Below are positions 1 through 12,666 of a DNA stretch of 64,000 bases, piece by piece. The notes beneath the pieces are model-generated. The model did no database searches, was not told where the DNA came from, and worked only from the letters and a program-made list of their open reading frames with translations. The position numbers were made by a program, and so were the translations under genes. The stretch is from Enoplolaimus lenunculus (taxonomy: Eukaryota; Nematoda; Enoplea; Enoplida; Thoracostomopsidae): assembly GCA_030248215.1 (NCBI GenBank), contig JASANG010001666.1, positions 1-64,000 on the forward strand, given 5' to 3'. How positions within the stretch are numbered: the stretch's first letter is position 1; each line of letters starts with the position of its first letter.

Positions 1-70
1 CACAGTATCCAACGAAAAACCGAACGAGATCGCTTTTTCTACGACAGCAGCTTGACGCAATTTTATGGCG

Positions 71-322
71 CACTGTAAATCCGAGTGAGTTGATTTTAAC
101 TCAGAATGAGTTGAATCACTGAGTGTGTGTTAGGATTTTCAGAACTCAGAATTTTGAGTCAATAATGCTCCCTCTGATTTAGTTATTTCACTCACCCAGA
201 ATCAACTCAACTCAGAATGGGGAATGATCTCAACTCCGAGTGAGTTAATGTTTACTGTTATTAACTCAGAAATGAACTAATTCTCTCTGAGTTGATTTAT
301 CAATTCATTGGAATTTACAGTG
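71..322. mobile_element. Family D foldback MITE
   Basis: CACTGTAAAT at the left, ATTTACAGTG at the right; interior made of repeated TGAGTTGA/TCAACTCA words. In opposite orientation to the copy at 637-884. Confidence 0.8.
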
Positions 323-636
323 CATAATCCGAGTTCTAATAATTTTGAAATTGAACTTCATACTGTCACCAATATTAAAGTATATTGCTAATTTTTGTTT
401 GCTCTAAGCGAATTTTGGCATTAGAGGTAATTGCTTAAAATGAAAAAAACAAATCATATAAGCCGTCGCAAAAATATAATTTTTTAATGAATATCTGCAC
501 ATGATGCGATATTGTGATATGAAGCTAAAAACGGCTGCACCACGCTACATATAGCATTAAAGCGAGTGGGTTTAGTGTCTATACTCGTATTTTCCTCATA
601 TTGTATTTTCTCACAATAAAGTGTCGTGTCAATTTG

Positions 637-884
637 CACTGTAAATTCCAACCAGTTGATTAATCAATTCAGTTAGCGAGTTGGTTATTCCTGAAGTAAT
701 ATCAGTAAGCATTAACTCACTCTGAGTTGAGTTAATTCTCATTCCGAGTTGAGCTGACTCTGGGTGAGTTGATTAAGTCAGAATGAATTGAATAAACTCA
801 AAACTCTGAGTTCCGATAATCCTAACTCAGACTGAGTGATTCAACTCAGTCTGAGTTAAAATCAACTCACTGAAATTTACAGTG
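637..884. mobile_element. Family D foldback MITE
   Basis: CACTGTAAATTCC ... GAAATTTACAGTG, ~250 bp, same TGAGTT/AACTCA interior. Followed by TA. Confidence 0.85.
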
Positions 885-1829
885 TATGCCTGATATACTA
901 TTCGCATTGTTTTTATTTCCCGTAAAATTTGTTTACCATTTTCTTTTTAATAAAACATACCATTTTAAAGTCGACGATATATGTACTTGATTTCAGTATT
1001 TGACTTATTCTCTCATTCGTATCGTTAACTTCAAAGCATTGCAAATAAACGACTTTACACTGCGTATAGCGCAAAACGAACGTCCGATGGATATTTGTCA
1101 GTTTTGTATTGGTGATTAAAATTGGGATAACGAACAAACCTAAGCCCCATCTGCACTGTTTCTGGCTTTGACCAGACATTAAAGCACTTTTATGCTTATT
1201 GCGATACAATAAAACAAGCTTAAATGTCAACCAGTGACAAAAGTCACCCCCAACAGAAAGCGGAAAACTAAACAGATGAAAAACAAAACAAGAAACTGAA
1301 TACACTACACTTTGTAGAGTTAAAACATAATGAAGAACAGAAAAATAATAATAATAATATACACATTAGGAAAATAGACGAATTAACAGATATATGACAC
1401 ATTGTGTTTGCTGTAATTCTAAACTGCATACGCTGCATTTGAAAATCAGCTAACTGCGATTGCCTAACAATTTTCTATAAAACAAACGTAGCACCTACAA
1501 ATAATTTTATGTAATCATGCTGGTTTCATGCGAATTTTCGTGTATTTTAGAAGTATTAAAATTGCACAAAAGATTTGACAAATTGATATATAGCTTTTCC
1601 AACTTTCAACTCATTTAAACTATAATTTTTGTATTTCCGCAAACTAAAATTGGCCTAGTTTTAAGTAAACCGAAATGTATTAATATATACAAGTGTCAGA
1701 ACCGTTCCGTTGCGGTCGAGATTATAGGAAGATGGTACACGGAAGTAAAGACGAGCCCACCAAGAGAATTTGAGTCAGATTTTAACCTTGAGAAAATGAT
1801 ATACTCGACTATAATGCTGTTACTTTACT
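885..1829. other. AT-rich stretch, no feature
   Basis: Mostly AT-rich unique-looking sequence with no repeat shared with the rest of the window; a minus-strand open frame at 913-1305 has no recognisable domain. Confidence 0.5.
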
Positions 1830-2113
1830 CAGTGTCGGATCTAGAAATTCCTGGTGTGGGGGGGTGCACAAGTGGAAAATGTTAAGCATTGGCGTATGCA
1901 ATGCACATATTATAGCGGATGCTGCATATAAATTTCTAGCCTATGATATCTTGGTTGTTTTACTAGGACGAAGAGGTTTTTCGTTCTTTTTCAGTATTTT
2001 CAAAAATCACAATGAGTGCCATTATAGCTTACTTTGGTTTTAACCCTGAAAAAATTTACACTCTGCAGCCGGTGGGGGAACGCATCACCCCATTCCCCTG
2101 GATCCGCCTTTGG
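1830..2113. mobile_element. Family I element (CAGTG-CGGATC ends)
   Basis: Left CAGTGTCGGATCTAGAAATT followed by a G run, right CCCCTGGATCCGCCTTTGG. The ends match 41151-41832; hAT-like terminal motif is inferred, target duplication not clear. Confidence 0.5.
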
Positions 2114-2195
2114 CTTTATTCTGCAATAATCTGACGCTAAGTATGTCCACAAAACTATGTACGCTCGGCCAGGTCCTGCAGACCAGACCAAAACT

Positions 2196-2449
2196 ACACA
2201 GTAAATTCCAATGAACAGATAATCAACTCAGCTAGAAAGTCAGTTATTTCTGAGTTAATAACAGTAAACATTAACTCACATTGAGTTGAGTTGATTTCCG
2301 CTCTGAGTTCAGTTGATTTCGGGTGAGTCGAATAAAATTAAATTAGAGTGAACTTTTTTGTCTCAAAATTTTGAGTTCTCAAAATCCTCACTCAGACTCA
2401 GTGATTCAACTCATTCTGAATTAAAATCAACTCACTCGGATTTACAGTG
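2196..2449. mobile_element. Family D foldback MITE
   Basis: CACAGTAAATTCC ... GGATTTACAGTG flanked by TA on both sides. Confidence 0.82.
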
Positions 2450-2740
2450 TATTCTACGCCATTTTTAAAGACAATAACGCAAACTTTGCGTTAACATTTT
2501 TTTTGCATACAATTTTTCTAGTTTGCTAAACATCAAAGTTGCTGCTACTGTACGAACCACTTGAATTCCCGTTAGGCGGCGGTGTTTACTATCACCAATT
2601 ATCTATAAGAGCTTTAACAATCAAACAAAGGGGTGATAGGATCATTGGACCCTCTCATCTTGCAGATATTTTGCACTACGCATTCGTGGACGGTTATGCG
2701 GGTTCATATGGTAACGGGCTTTTTGATACATGATTTGCTC

Positions 2741-2938
2741 TGTTAGACTATTGGGTAACATTTTGCCTGAAAACACCATATCGTAGTCAAAAAATTGCAG
2801 TTTTCGGCTGTCATGTGTATATCACCTTTTGTACATTAATATTATATCCGATACAGTGTCTTTGAATGTCGTATGACATGTTTGAAACTGTCTACGCACT
2901 TGAAATAACATAACCAAATTGTCCTGTTGAATGTCATA
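2741..2938. repeat. Dispersed repeat also found at 11885-12100
   Basis: Both copies run from TTAGAC-ATTGGGTA through CCATATCGTA to AATTGTCCTGTTGAAT, with about 70-80% similarity by eye. The TATTGGGTAACATTTTG end recurs inverted at about 58100-58118. Confidence 0.55.
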
Positions 2939-2940
2939 TG

Positions 2941-5455
2941 ATGCTAAACTTTGACATTTGAATTGTTTGTTTGTGCTGCTAGTTCTGAACGATTTTTTTC
3001 ATTGCGGAACAAGTATTTAGGACACAAGTGTTCGGTGCCGTACAACTTTTTATTCATCATTGAAACACGTAAGTGTTTACAATATATGTTTCAAGCATCG
3101 AGAATGCACGCTTTTTGAAAGTTTTGCAGAATGTTCTCTGCAGGAAAGCAGAGCTGGAATGAGGTAACTTACGTATAGAATATCGTAATTAGCCGCTTCG
3201 ACACCATGCACAAATTGGACAGCTAAACGTCTCATTTAAGTTGTTATTAAAAATTTGATTTTTGTAATTTTTCGAAAAAATTGTATTACAAATATGTAAT
3301 TACCATAGCTAGTCGATATTATTGTGTGATGCTAATGACACCGTGCAATAGATAACGTGTCCTTGCGATGTTTGTTCTACTGAAATTTCTAACTAAGACA
3401 GTAATATTTTGTAATAACCTCCCATGCATTATAGCTTAGAACAGGCTGCTTTTTGGTGGATTGCAATGGAGCAAGTGTACGCTTTAGACATATTTTGTTT
3501 AGGCTTAGGCGTACGCTTAGGAGTAGTCTTAGCATGAAACCTCACTGTATTTCATGTAAAAGAAAGAAACTAGGTAGAAGTGCCCCTAAAAGGGACAGAT
3601 TGTGATATGTTTCGCTTGAAGCATGTAAAAGAGTTTAAACAAGGGGTAGTTAGACCATAGATCAGTAGGTAATGCTTATAATATTAGATCTTTGACAGCT
3701 GTCTTTCAGTGTTAACACGCTTCCGGTCAGTGAAACAAGAAAAAAATGGGCCCAACGAACTTTCATCTGTTACGCTAATGATGCTAAACTTTGACATTTG
3801 AATTGTTTGTTTGTGCTGCTAGTTCTGAACGATTTTTTTCATTGCGGAACAAGTATTTAGGACACAAGTGTTCGGTGCCGTACATCTTTTTATTCATCAT
3901 TGAAACACGTAAGTGTTTACAATATATGTTTCAAGCATCGAGAATGCACGCTTTTTGAAAGTTTTGCAGAATGTTCTCTGCAGGAAAGCAGAGCTGGAAT
4001 GAGGTAACTTACGTATAGAATATCGTAATTAGCCGCTTCGACACCATGCACAAATTGGACAGCTAAACGTCTCATTTAAGTTGTTATTAAAAATTTGATT
4101 TTTGTAATTTTTCGAAAAAATTGTATTACAAATATGTAATTACCATAGCTAGTCGATATTATTGTGTGATGCTAATGACACCGTGCAATAGATAACGTGT
4201 CCTTGCGATGTTTGTTCTACTGAAATTTCTAACTAAGACAGTAATATTTTGTAATAACCTCCCATGCATTATAGCTTAGAACAGGCTGCTTTTTGGTGGA
4301 TTGCAATGGAGCAAGTGTACGCTTTAGACATATTTTGTTTAGGCTTAGGCGTACGCTTAGGAGTAGTCTTAGCATGAAACCTCACTGTATTTCATGTAAA
4401 AGAAAGAAACTAGGTAGAAGTGCCCCTAAAAGCGACAGATTGTGATATGTTTCGCTTGAAGCATGTAAAAGAGTTTAAACAAGGGGTAGTTAGACCATAG
4501 ATCAGTAGGTAATGCTTATAATATTAGATCTTTGACAGCTGTCTTTCAGTGTTAACACGCTTCCGGTCAGTGAAACAAGAAAAAATGGGCCCAACGAACT
4601 TTCATCTGTTAAGCTAATGATGCTAAACTTTGACATTTGAATTGTTTGTTTGTGCTGCTAGTTCTGAACGATTTTTTTTCATTGCGGAACAAGTATTTAG
4701 GACACAAGTGTTCGGTGCCGTACAACTTTTTATTCATCATTGAAACACGTAAGTGTTTACAATATATGTTTCAAGCATCGAGAATGCACGCTTTTTGAAA
4801 GTTTTGCAGAATGTTCTCTGCAGGAAAGCAGAGCTGGAATGAGGTAACTTACGTATAGAATATCGTAATTAGCCGCTTTGACACCATGCACAAATTGGAC
4901 GGCTAAACGTCTCATTTAAGTTGTTATTAAAAATTTGATTTTTGTAATTTTTCGAAAAAATTGTATTACAAATATGTAATTACCATAGCTAGTCGATATT
5001 ATTGTGTGATGCTAATGACACCGTGCAATAGATAACGTGTCCTTGCGATGTTTGTTCTACTGAAATTTCTAACTAAGACAGTAATATTTTGTAATAACCT
5101 CCCATGCATTATAGCTTAGAACAGGCTGCTTTTTGGTGGATTGCAATGGAGCAAGTGTACGCTTTAGACATATTTTGTTTAGGCTTAGACGTACGCTTAG
5201 GAGTAGTCTTAGCATGAAACCTCACTGTATTTCATGTAAAAGAAAGAAACTAGGTAGAAGTGCCCCTAAAAGGGACAGATTGTGATATGTTTCGCTTGAA
5301 GCATGTAAAAGAGTTTAAACAAGGGGTAGTTAGACCATAGATCAGTAGGTAATGCTTATAATATTAGATCTTTGACAGCTGTCTTTCAGTGTTAACACGC
5401 TTCCGGTCAGTGAAACAAGAAAAAAATGGGCCCAACGAACTTTCATCTGTTAAGC
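2941..5455. repeat. Three tandem copies of an ~840-bp unit
   Basis: Copies start at about 2941, 3781 and 4620 (ATGCTAAACTTTGACATTTG), with periods of 840 and 839 bp. Only a handful of substitutions and one- or two-base runs differ between copies, so the expansion is recent (or an assembly artefact). No open frame spans a unit. Each unit ends with a ~215-bp tail that also occurs inverted at 5924-6144. Confidence 0.95.
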
Positions 5456-5923
5456 TATAAATTGGCATATGGGTTTTCAAGGCGTTCCAAAGTATAACTC
5501 TCAACATGCCTTTCGTATAACAGTCAGTTGCTTTTTAAAAGTTATCTCAATTGAGCGCCAGCAGTACATGTTCTTTGAAATATTTAGCAACGTTTGAATT
5601 GTATTTTCCAGATGAATAGCTTAAATATGTCACGCACAGAACACAATTTGGCAAAGTTTCTCGACTTCACATCATCAAATTGTCATGGTAAAGATAGCTA
5701 AAATAGTCGAGCACGTATGCGTCACATTTTTTAGTCGATAATTAATAGACGCAATTTTTAATCTTGCAATATTGAAATATTTACTAATCAAGTTTTAGAA
5801 ACATAATATTTTAAAACTCAAAAAATATCCTCTTCCAATGACGAATGCTATACTAGATCACTTATAAACTGAACGTTGTAAAACCCAACAAACGCTAAAA
5901 TTAAGCTGATATGTGATGTCCGC

Positions 5924-6144
5924 TGGGCCCATATATTTCTTGTTTCACTGATCGCAAGCGTGTTAACACTGAAAGACAGCCGTCAAAGATATAGATGACA
6001 ACTATTTTTATAGAAGTTATGGGGCTAATATTATAAGCATTACCTACTGATCTATGGTCTAACTACCCCTTGTTTAAACTCTTTTACATGCTTCAAGCGA
6101 AACATATCACAATCTGTCACTTTTAGGGGCACTTTTACCTAGTA
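5924..6144. repeat. Inverted copy of the tandem-unit tail
   Basis: Reverse complement of about 5225-5436: shared words include GTGTTAACACTGAAAGACAG, GCATTACCTACTGATCTATG and GAAACATATCACAATCTGTC. It carries a ~30-bp insertion relative to the tail. With the tail at the end of the third copy it frames ~490 bp of unique DNA (5457-5923) as inverted repeats. Confidence 0.85.
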
Positions 6145-6268
6145 TTACATTCGATCTTGGTCCATTTCTCCAACATAAGAGTCCGAATTTAAATGTTGAC
6201 GTCGAATCACATGGAACAAATCGTGACCCGACTGCCTCGCTTTTGTAACGTAAATCCCGAATTATATA

Positions 6269-6485
6269 CACTGCAAAAAATGGTGAGGCAAAACGACTCT
6301 TCCCGAAACAAGTTTCCCGGACTACACAAACTGAGTCAAATTCGACTCTGCCACAGTCAAATTCGACTCATTGAGTCGTTCAGTGAGTGGAATCGGATTC
6401 TGGCGGAGTAGAATTTGACTCCGTTGCAATAGTCCGGAAAACCTGTTTCGGAAATAGTCAATTTGCCCCACCATTTTTTGCAGCG
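6269..6485. mobile_element. Family E foldback MITE
   Basis: CACTGCAAAAAATGGTGAG left, CCATTTTTTGCAGCG right, TA on both flanks; interior contains GACTACACAAACTGAGTCAA but the right half is partly rearranged. Confidence 0.8.
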
Positions 6486-6688
6486 TACTGTGAATTGTGT
6501 TAATTGTACGTACACAGTATACCCGATCAGTTGTTGATCATCAACTCTGTGCGGAAAGGTGTTAATTATCGTGACAAACAATGAGTAAAAATGACAAGAA
6601 TAATTTTTGGTTCATCGTCCTATCACCAAACAAACATCCGGTGGACATCTCAATAGCAACGATTGTGGTTCCAGAAATACTTATGTCA

Positions 6689-6959
6689 TTAACCCTTTCT
6701 CACATGAATATTTTCTATTTCCCCTGAGAGCTACTTTTATGCTAGGATTCGAACTCCGGTGACTGGAGTGGGAGGCGTATACCATCACCACTCAGCTATA
6801 GGAGCTTGACGCTCGAGCCCGAGGGGGCTCTCACGTCTTGTGGTGATTTAGTACTATGTATACGTGTTGCAATTGTTAAACACGGTGCGATGTACATTAT
6901 TTAACGTATATATACTGCGATTAGTTGCCTATAGGCAACTCAATGTGAGAGCAAGGTAA
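6689..6959. mobile_element. Family A: TTAA-flanked element with tRNA-like body
   Basis: Left TTAACCCTTTCTCACATG; degenerate right end TGTGAGAGCAAGG. On the minus strand an A box (TAGCTGAGTGGTGATGG) and a B box (GGAGTTCGAATCC) lie in tRNA-like spacing. Confidence 0.8.
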
Positions 6960-7262
6960 GTCTATAAATAAACTTAAATATAAGCCTAAGTCTAAGCTAA
7001 AAATTTTGCCTGAAGCTTAAAGCTTATTCTATTGTAGTCATGCAGAAAAATGGTCTGCCCATAACCTATACATGGGCGAAAATTTCAACAAACTTCTATA
7101 GCTATGTATTTATTTAAATGAAACAAAAATATTTACTAAAGAGTATATTCGTGCATTAAACAACCATATGGTTGCCATTCTTTGTTTATCCCTCGATATC
7201 GTCCTTTAGTAAGCAGTGTTCCGCAAGATTCATAATCTAAAAAATAAACCATAAATAAGAAT

Positions 7263-7515
7263 CACTGTAAATTCCAATGAGTTGATTAATCAGTTCAGCT
7301 AGCGAGTTGGTTATTTCTGAATTAATATCAGTAAACATTAAATCACTCTCAGTTGAGTTTTATTCTCACTCTGAGTTGAGTTGGCTCTGGATGAGTTGAT
7401 TAATTAAAACTCAGAATGATTTGAATGAACTCAAAATCGTCAGTTCTCATCGTACTAACTCAGACTGAGTGAATCAAATCATTCTGAGTTAAAATCAACT
7501 CAATGAAATTTGTGT
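7263..7515. mobile_element. Family D foldback MITE
   Basis: CACTGTAAATTCCAATGAG left; the right end is eroded (GAAATTTGTGTA). Confidence 0.75.
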
Positions 7516-7672
7516 AAGTTTAAAGTATTCTCAACGGTTATTTGCATAAATTTTAAACCAGATAAGTCAACAATTGGACTATTAACAATTCAGATTTCAA
7601 ACAACACATCGTGGGTTCATGTTTACTGTATGGTCGGTTGACAGATTATATGCGAGCAAACGATCGCGAGTA

Positions 7673-8339
7673 CTGTAGGGTCCCGATTGAGAGGGGTGAC
7701 TAATGTTTACTTGGCATCTCCGGTGGGTACACCCCTTAAAATTCAATTACGGACTGTTGTAGCCCACCCTCCGCCACTCATCGTTCCTGATATAAATCCG
7801 GTATTGCAACTATCCGTTGAATAAAACTTTTGTCTTGCATCAAAGTTTGAGCGATAATGCAAGGGGGCCATGTAAAGATCAGGGGCTAAACGTTTTCTTT
7901 GGGACTAGAAAAGAGTAAGCTTAAGTTTTAGACTATTTTTTGCTTGGCTTACTCATAGGCCTAGGCTTAGTCTCAGGATTATGCTCATTCTAACGCTTAG
8001 CCTTAGGCTTATGCTTAGGCTTAGACTTAGGCTTTGCCGTAGGCTTAGGAATATGCTTATAATACTGTTCCGCCCCTATTGTTTGCATTGGCCATGCAAG
8101 GTTATACATAGGAATGCGCTTTCAAAACTTAATTTTGCTTTAAAGTTTTGAACTCAACTATATTTGGTCTGGAGTCATTTATGCACTACAATTACGGATA
8201 ATTGACATTTATAGACTCTTATTAGGGTTTAGGAACTATTCGCTTATGGACCCTTATTAGGCATACGGACTCCAATAGATTGGGGCTCAAAAATGGGGTC
8301 CCCATTCGTATTACCCTACTCTTATTCGGGTCACCACAG
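7673..8339. mobile_element. Family J MITE, interrupted by a family B MITE
   Basis: CTGTAGGGTCCCGA left, TTATTCGGGTCACCACAG right, TA on both sides. Compared with the uninterrupted copy at 44300-44745 it is split at 7866-8093. Confidence 0.82.
7866..8093. mobile_element. Family B MITE (TTAGGC core) nested in family J
   Basis: GGCCATGTAAAGATCAGGGG left, CCGCCCCTATTGTTTGCATT then GGCC right. ATGCAAGG flanks both sides and occurs once in the empty family J copy, proving insertion with an 8-bp duplication. Confidence 0.9.
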
Positions 8340-9338
8340 TATATAAACCTTATATTACAATTTCTTAATTTCGATAAATATTATAAAAGTTGTGGTTTTT
8401 CCTAAAAATATATCGGTAAGAAAAAGTTTGTACCTGGGATTTTCAATTTTAAATCAACGTTGTAAAACACGGACAGAACAATTAATATAACAGCAACCAA
8501 TTTTCCATATCGCCCCAGATGTATTTGGTCGATAATCTTCATATAACGTATTATATTTAGTTTTTAGGCCCTGTATGTTCTGGAACATAGGTATAAAAGC
8601 GTTGTCCTGTATCTGTTTGCGTTCAAAACAATTTTATAACAGCTGTGCCATGACTGCAAACACTAAACAAAGCTTTAACTGTTATAAATCAGAATTAAAA
8701 AAGTTGACATTCTGCAATATAATAAACTGTGTAAATACGGACACTTCCGTATTATGAACACAGCTAATTTTTTACTGATGTACTTAAGTCACCAACAACA
8801 CTAGGTTACCGCAGCAACTGGTAAAGTGTTTGAGCAAAGGTTGATTATTGTTCCGTTAAAATCAGCTTACGGCATTAGCAAAGCTAGCTTTGTGTGTAGC
8901 TATTACCGTTCAATTGTTATAATGTCATTTTTAACATAAATACGAAAACAGTTTAAACTACTAAGCGAGCGATTTTTTTTTCGAAGTGCTAGAACTTATC
9001 TATACAAAATTTTATACCGTTCGAATTCACACAGTCTCAGCTAGTCAGCTCCGTATTGTATAAATTGAGGCATTTCGCCGCAATTTTCGGTAAATTTGGG
9101 TCAAATTGGAATAGTCGTTTCTCGATAAAAATACGGACACCTAAATTTAGCCACTTTCGCAAAATCGGACATCCTTGCCTTGTATGAACAGTTTTGTTTA
9201 CCTGACTCTGGCACCTCGCTGGTGCGTATCAAAACACTTTTATGAAACTCACATTTCCACTCTCATGCATTGAGTTTGACTTTCAGTTGTTAATATGTTT
9301 AAAATAAAGTTAGCAAGTAGGCATTTAAAAAGAAAGGT
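8340..9338. other. AT-rich stretch, no gene
   Basis: No coding signal. Contains scattered CGGACAC words that may be end remnants of the pogo-like fragment at 9339. Confidence 0.4.
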
Positions 9339-9614
9339 TTGATTAATACAAAATCTGCTGCAAAGTCAAAATTAACGACCAAAAGACAACTGTGGAAGGA
9401 AGACGACATGCGTGCAGCATTAGAGCACCTGGATAATACAATTAAAATGGAATTGTCGGAAATGCCGCAATCGAGCGTTGAAGAGCGTAGAAAAGTTCTC
9501 GGTAGGATTTTGGATTACAACTGCTTGTCTTCGAATACCTACATTATTTTCTCAACTAGGATAAAGTTTCGGGCAAGTTGTGTCCGCAAAAGCAAGGTCT
9601 ATTGTGTCCGTTAG
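9339..9614 (+). pseudogene. Possible pogo/Tigger-type transposase N-terminal remnant
   Basis: The frame includes TTKRQLWKEDDMRAALEHLD, resembling the start of the CENP-B/psq DNA-binding domain of pogo-like transposases. The frame then departs from the family (no xxAAxxxxVPxxTL helix) and stops. Nearby GGACAC/GTGTCC motifs (8738, 9130, 9581, 9605) could be remnants of element ends. DDE domain not seen. Short and weak evidence. Confidence 0.3.
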
Positions 9615-10990
9615 CGGACGAATGTTTACGATATGCGGCTTAAGTATGCAAACAACGTTGCTAAGTGCTGTTAAAGTTCTCCGTTGACAAATGCTGATTG
9701 AAAAAACGGCAAATTTCAACCAAGTTTAAAGCTGTGAAACATATTTTTAGACGAAAAACTTATACATGTTTCAACTGTTATAATCTTAAAATTCGTTAAG
9801 TTCCTTTTGCAGTAGAGTTCAAAAATTGAATTTTAATTGATGGTTGAAGTTAGAAAGTTATTAAGGTGAAGCAAAATTTATTACGTAATAAAATTACTGC
9901 TGAAGTAACGGTCCATACCCTCAAATGTGTGTAGCACATATCACAAAAAGGTATTATGCCTCGCTCTTGCAACTTTCGAATCAGTGAAGGATGAGCTTCA
10001 AATCCCACCCTCTCTATTGCACTCTATTTGTCCTACTTGTGTGTTGATTTTGAGATCCGCAGTTGCCCGAGTTCGTCAGTGTTGAAAACTTATCGTTAAT
10101 TGGTGATAGATGGTATACGCATTTAATAATATTGGTCAAGTTTTGTACTCCTTGACCACAGTCATTGTAAAGGTTGAGCTCATGGATGTCATGGAGATGA
10201 GGATCCCCATGGCGATCCCCATGGAGCGCAGGGTGGCGTGGAGTGGTGGAGTGGGGGAACGTGAGAAGGCGTGCATGATTTTACTGTGGGGCCCGGAGCA
10301 ACTGTAAACGAATAACATATCAAAAAGTACAAATTTCGGAGATGGCAGCCTCGAAATTTCGGAGATGACAGCCTCGGCCAAGGGTCATAGTGTTCCCCTA
10401 GCCTCAGCCCTTTGCCCTCCTTTTTAAGCGTATCAGACCAATTCAGCTCCTATTTTGTATTTTGCTCTTTGTCCCTTCTTTGTACTATTGCTTAGCGTAC
10501 CTGACCAGTAGATTCTATATGGATCATCTGCTGAGAATTGCTGAAAGGTAGCGTTAGAAAAATTTAAATTCTGTCCTTATGTAGGTGAGAGTGGTAGGAG
10601 AAACGGTCGGTATCTTAAGAAGGGGAATTTAGCCATTTTTTGTATGAGTTTGTTCATCATTTCAAAGGAGGGATGAGAGCTCAGTTGGAATTTCAGAGAC
10701 GTTTCGGGGTCTATGGATAGGGGGTGTTCGTGGTTGCGAAAAATGGGCCATTTGTAGGAAAAAACATGAGGTTCGTCCGACAAATGAATTTGGGATCCCG
10801 GTTTTGGAAATACTCCAGACGCCTCGTGCTAAGGCCAATAGGTGTGTTTTAGTTAGAACCAGGCGTAGTATAAGTTAGGGATGTGTTTCGGGCTTAGGTT
10901 AGGTTGGTTGTGATTAACGGGTGAAAGAGGTGACTTGTTGTTGTTGTTATTGCCCAACATGAGTTTAGGAGAATGCCTTTAAGGTCTTCA
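9615..10990. other. Unassigned stretch
   Basis: AT-rich, then moderately GC-rich from 10180 with a short direct repeat (AATTTCGGAGATG at 10333 and 10356). Open frames here lack domains. The last part runs into the satellite below. Confidence 0.4.
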
Positions 10991-11039
10991 GGGTTCTGCA
11001 CGATAATTTTACTGAATTTGATCCAGGAACCGCATAAGT

Positions 11040-11880
11040 ACAAATTTTGAAACAGATAGTTGAAACCCAAACATTCGATGCAGCTCATTGAGCTAAGCAA
11101 CAGATATACCCTGACTCAGGGTCATCGACCTCCCGGTGGAAAGTATGAACCTTTTAAGTTTTCAAAATTACATGTAAAATTTTACGGATTCTGGAGTGAA
11201 AAACGCCAAAATATGAATTATCAGCTACATCGGTAAGATCTATACCATTCGATAGAGCTCATTGCATTCAGCAATAAAAATACCCAGAGCTTGGGTGTAA
11301 AACCATCCCTTTGAGAGTTATGACCACCCAATGTTTTGTTAATTTACATAAAATCTTGCGGATCCTAGTGTGAAAAATGCAAAAAAAAACGAATTTTGGA
11401 ATCGAAGGCAGAGACCCATACCGTTCGACGCAGCTCATCGAAATGAGCAATAAAACCTCCCTGACTTGGGGCCTGCGACTTCCCGTTCAAAAGTTGTAGG
11501 CTTTTTAAGCGTTTGAATTTTATGCGCCCAACTGTATGGATCCGAGGTCAGAAAATGCCAAAAAGCTAATTTCGGAATCCGTAGTTGCGACCCTACCATT
11601 GGATAGAGCTCGTTGAACTGAGCAAGAAAAACACCCTGACCAGGGGTCGGAAATCATCCGTTCGAGAGTTATGGGCGTTTGTAGCTTTCGGTATTTTACG
11701 TGTAAAATTTTACGATTTACCTGGAGTCTGAGATTAATCATTAAGAAGTTACGAGCTTCCGAAGTTTTCAAAATTTTAAGTGTAACACGTTAAGGATCCC
11801 AAGTCCAAAGATGTAAAAATCACGTTTTCTCGAATCTGAAGTTGCTAATAGTCCTATTGTATTCAGCATGTCGCAGTGAG
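11040..11880. repeat. Diverged tandem repeat, period about 178 bp
   Basis: The phrase resembling CAGCTCATTGA...AGCAA recurs at about 11074, 11254, 11428, 11606 and (eroded) 11865, each followed by CCCTGAC..GGGT, a TTCGAGAGTTATG-like word and AAAATTTTACGGATCC-like word. Units have drifted strongly, so the array is old. Confidence 0.65.
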
Positions 11881-11884
11881 CAAG

Positions 11885-12100
11885 TTGACTCTATTAGACG
11901 ATTGGGTACATTTTGTTTGCTTGTAGACCCCATATCGTATTCAAAAATTTGTATTTGTATGCCATTATAATGTGTAGGCCACTTTTTGTTCTTCAATATC
12001 ATATGATATTCGAGGGTCTGCGAATATTATATGGTATATTTTCAAATGTCTGCATGCTTGAGGTAACATGCTCAAATTGTCCTGTTGAATACATGGCACT
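11885..12100. repeat. Dispersed repeat, second copy of 2741-2938
   Basis: See the first copy; same order of shared words in the same orientation. Confidence 0.5.
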
Positions 12101-12666
12101 AGAATGCGAAATTTGAATTTTTGAACTACTTAGCTGTGGTTGTAATAAACTGCTACGTCTGTACCTACGAAAATTCCTCGCCCGACAACTTGAAATCTAA
12201 TAGTCCCTTAAAACCTTAGCATTAGCCTAAGCATAATGAATGCGACAAATTGTCAACTTGAAGAAAGTAAAACTATACCTTTCTTGAAATGGTAGTGGCA
12301 TACATCTGGCGTTTATTTGTTTTTCCTCAAAAAGTTAAGTAAGCATTTAAATACAAAATCATGGTCCAACACCTTTGGATCCACCAGTAAGAGAAAAAAG
12401 TGAATACATGCCTCTCTTAAAATCCTGGAAAGACCAGGGAAACATATTTGCAAGTTATAAATTCAACGGTACTTTACTTAAGCAACAGTGGCTCTCTAGG
12501 AGCGGACACAGGGTGAGGAAAGATGCGCATTCAATCGCGCCAGCAGTCCTATGGTGCTAAAAAGTATGGCCAATGTTAGTTCTATGGCCGTAACGTTGGA
12601 TTATGCATGTTATTAAGCCTAAGCTAAAAAGTCAAATCTAATTGACGTTCTATGGAACTCAAACAA
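12101..12666. other. Unassigned stretch
   Basis: No recognisable gene or repeat apart from short GCCTAAGC words at 12224 and 12610 that recall family B cores. Confidence 0.4.

Noticed and set aside
913-1305. 130-codon minus-strand frame
   Set aside because: No recognisable domain and AT-rich low-information composition; consistent with chance.
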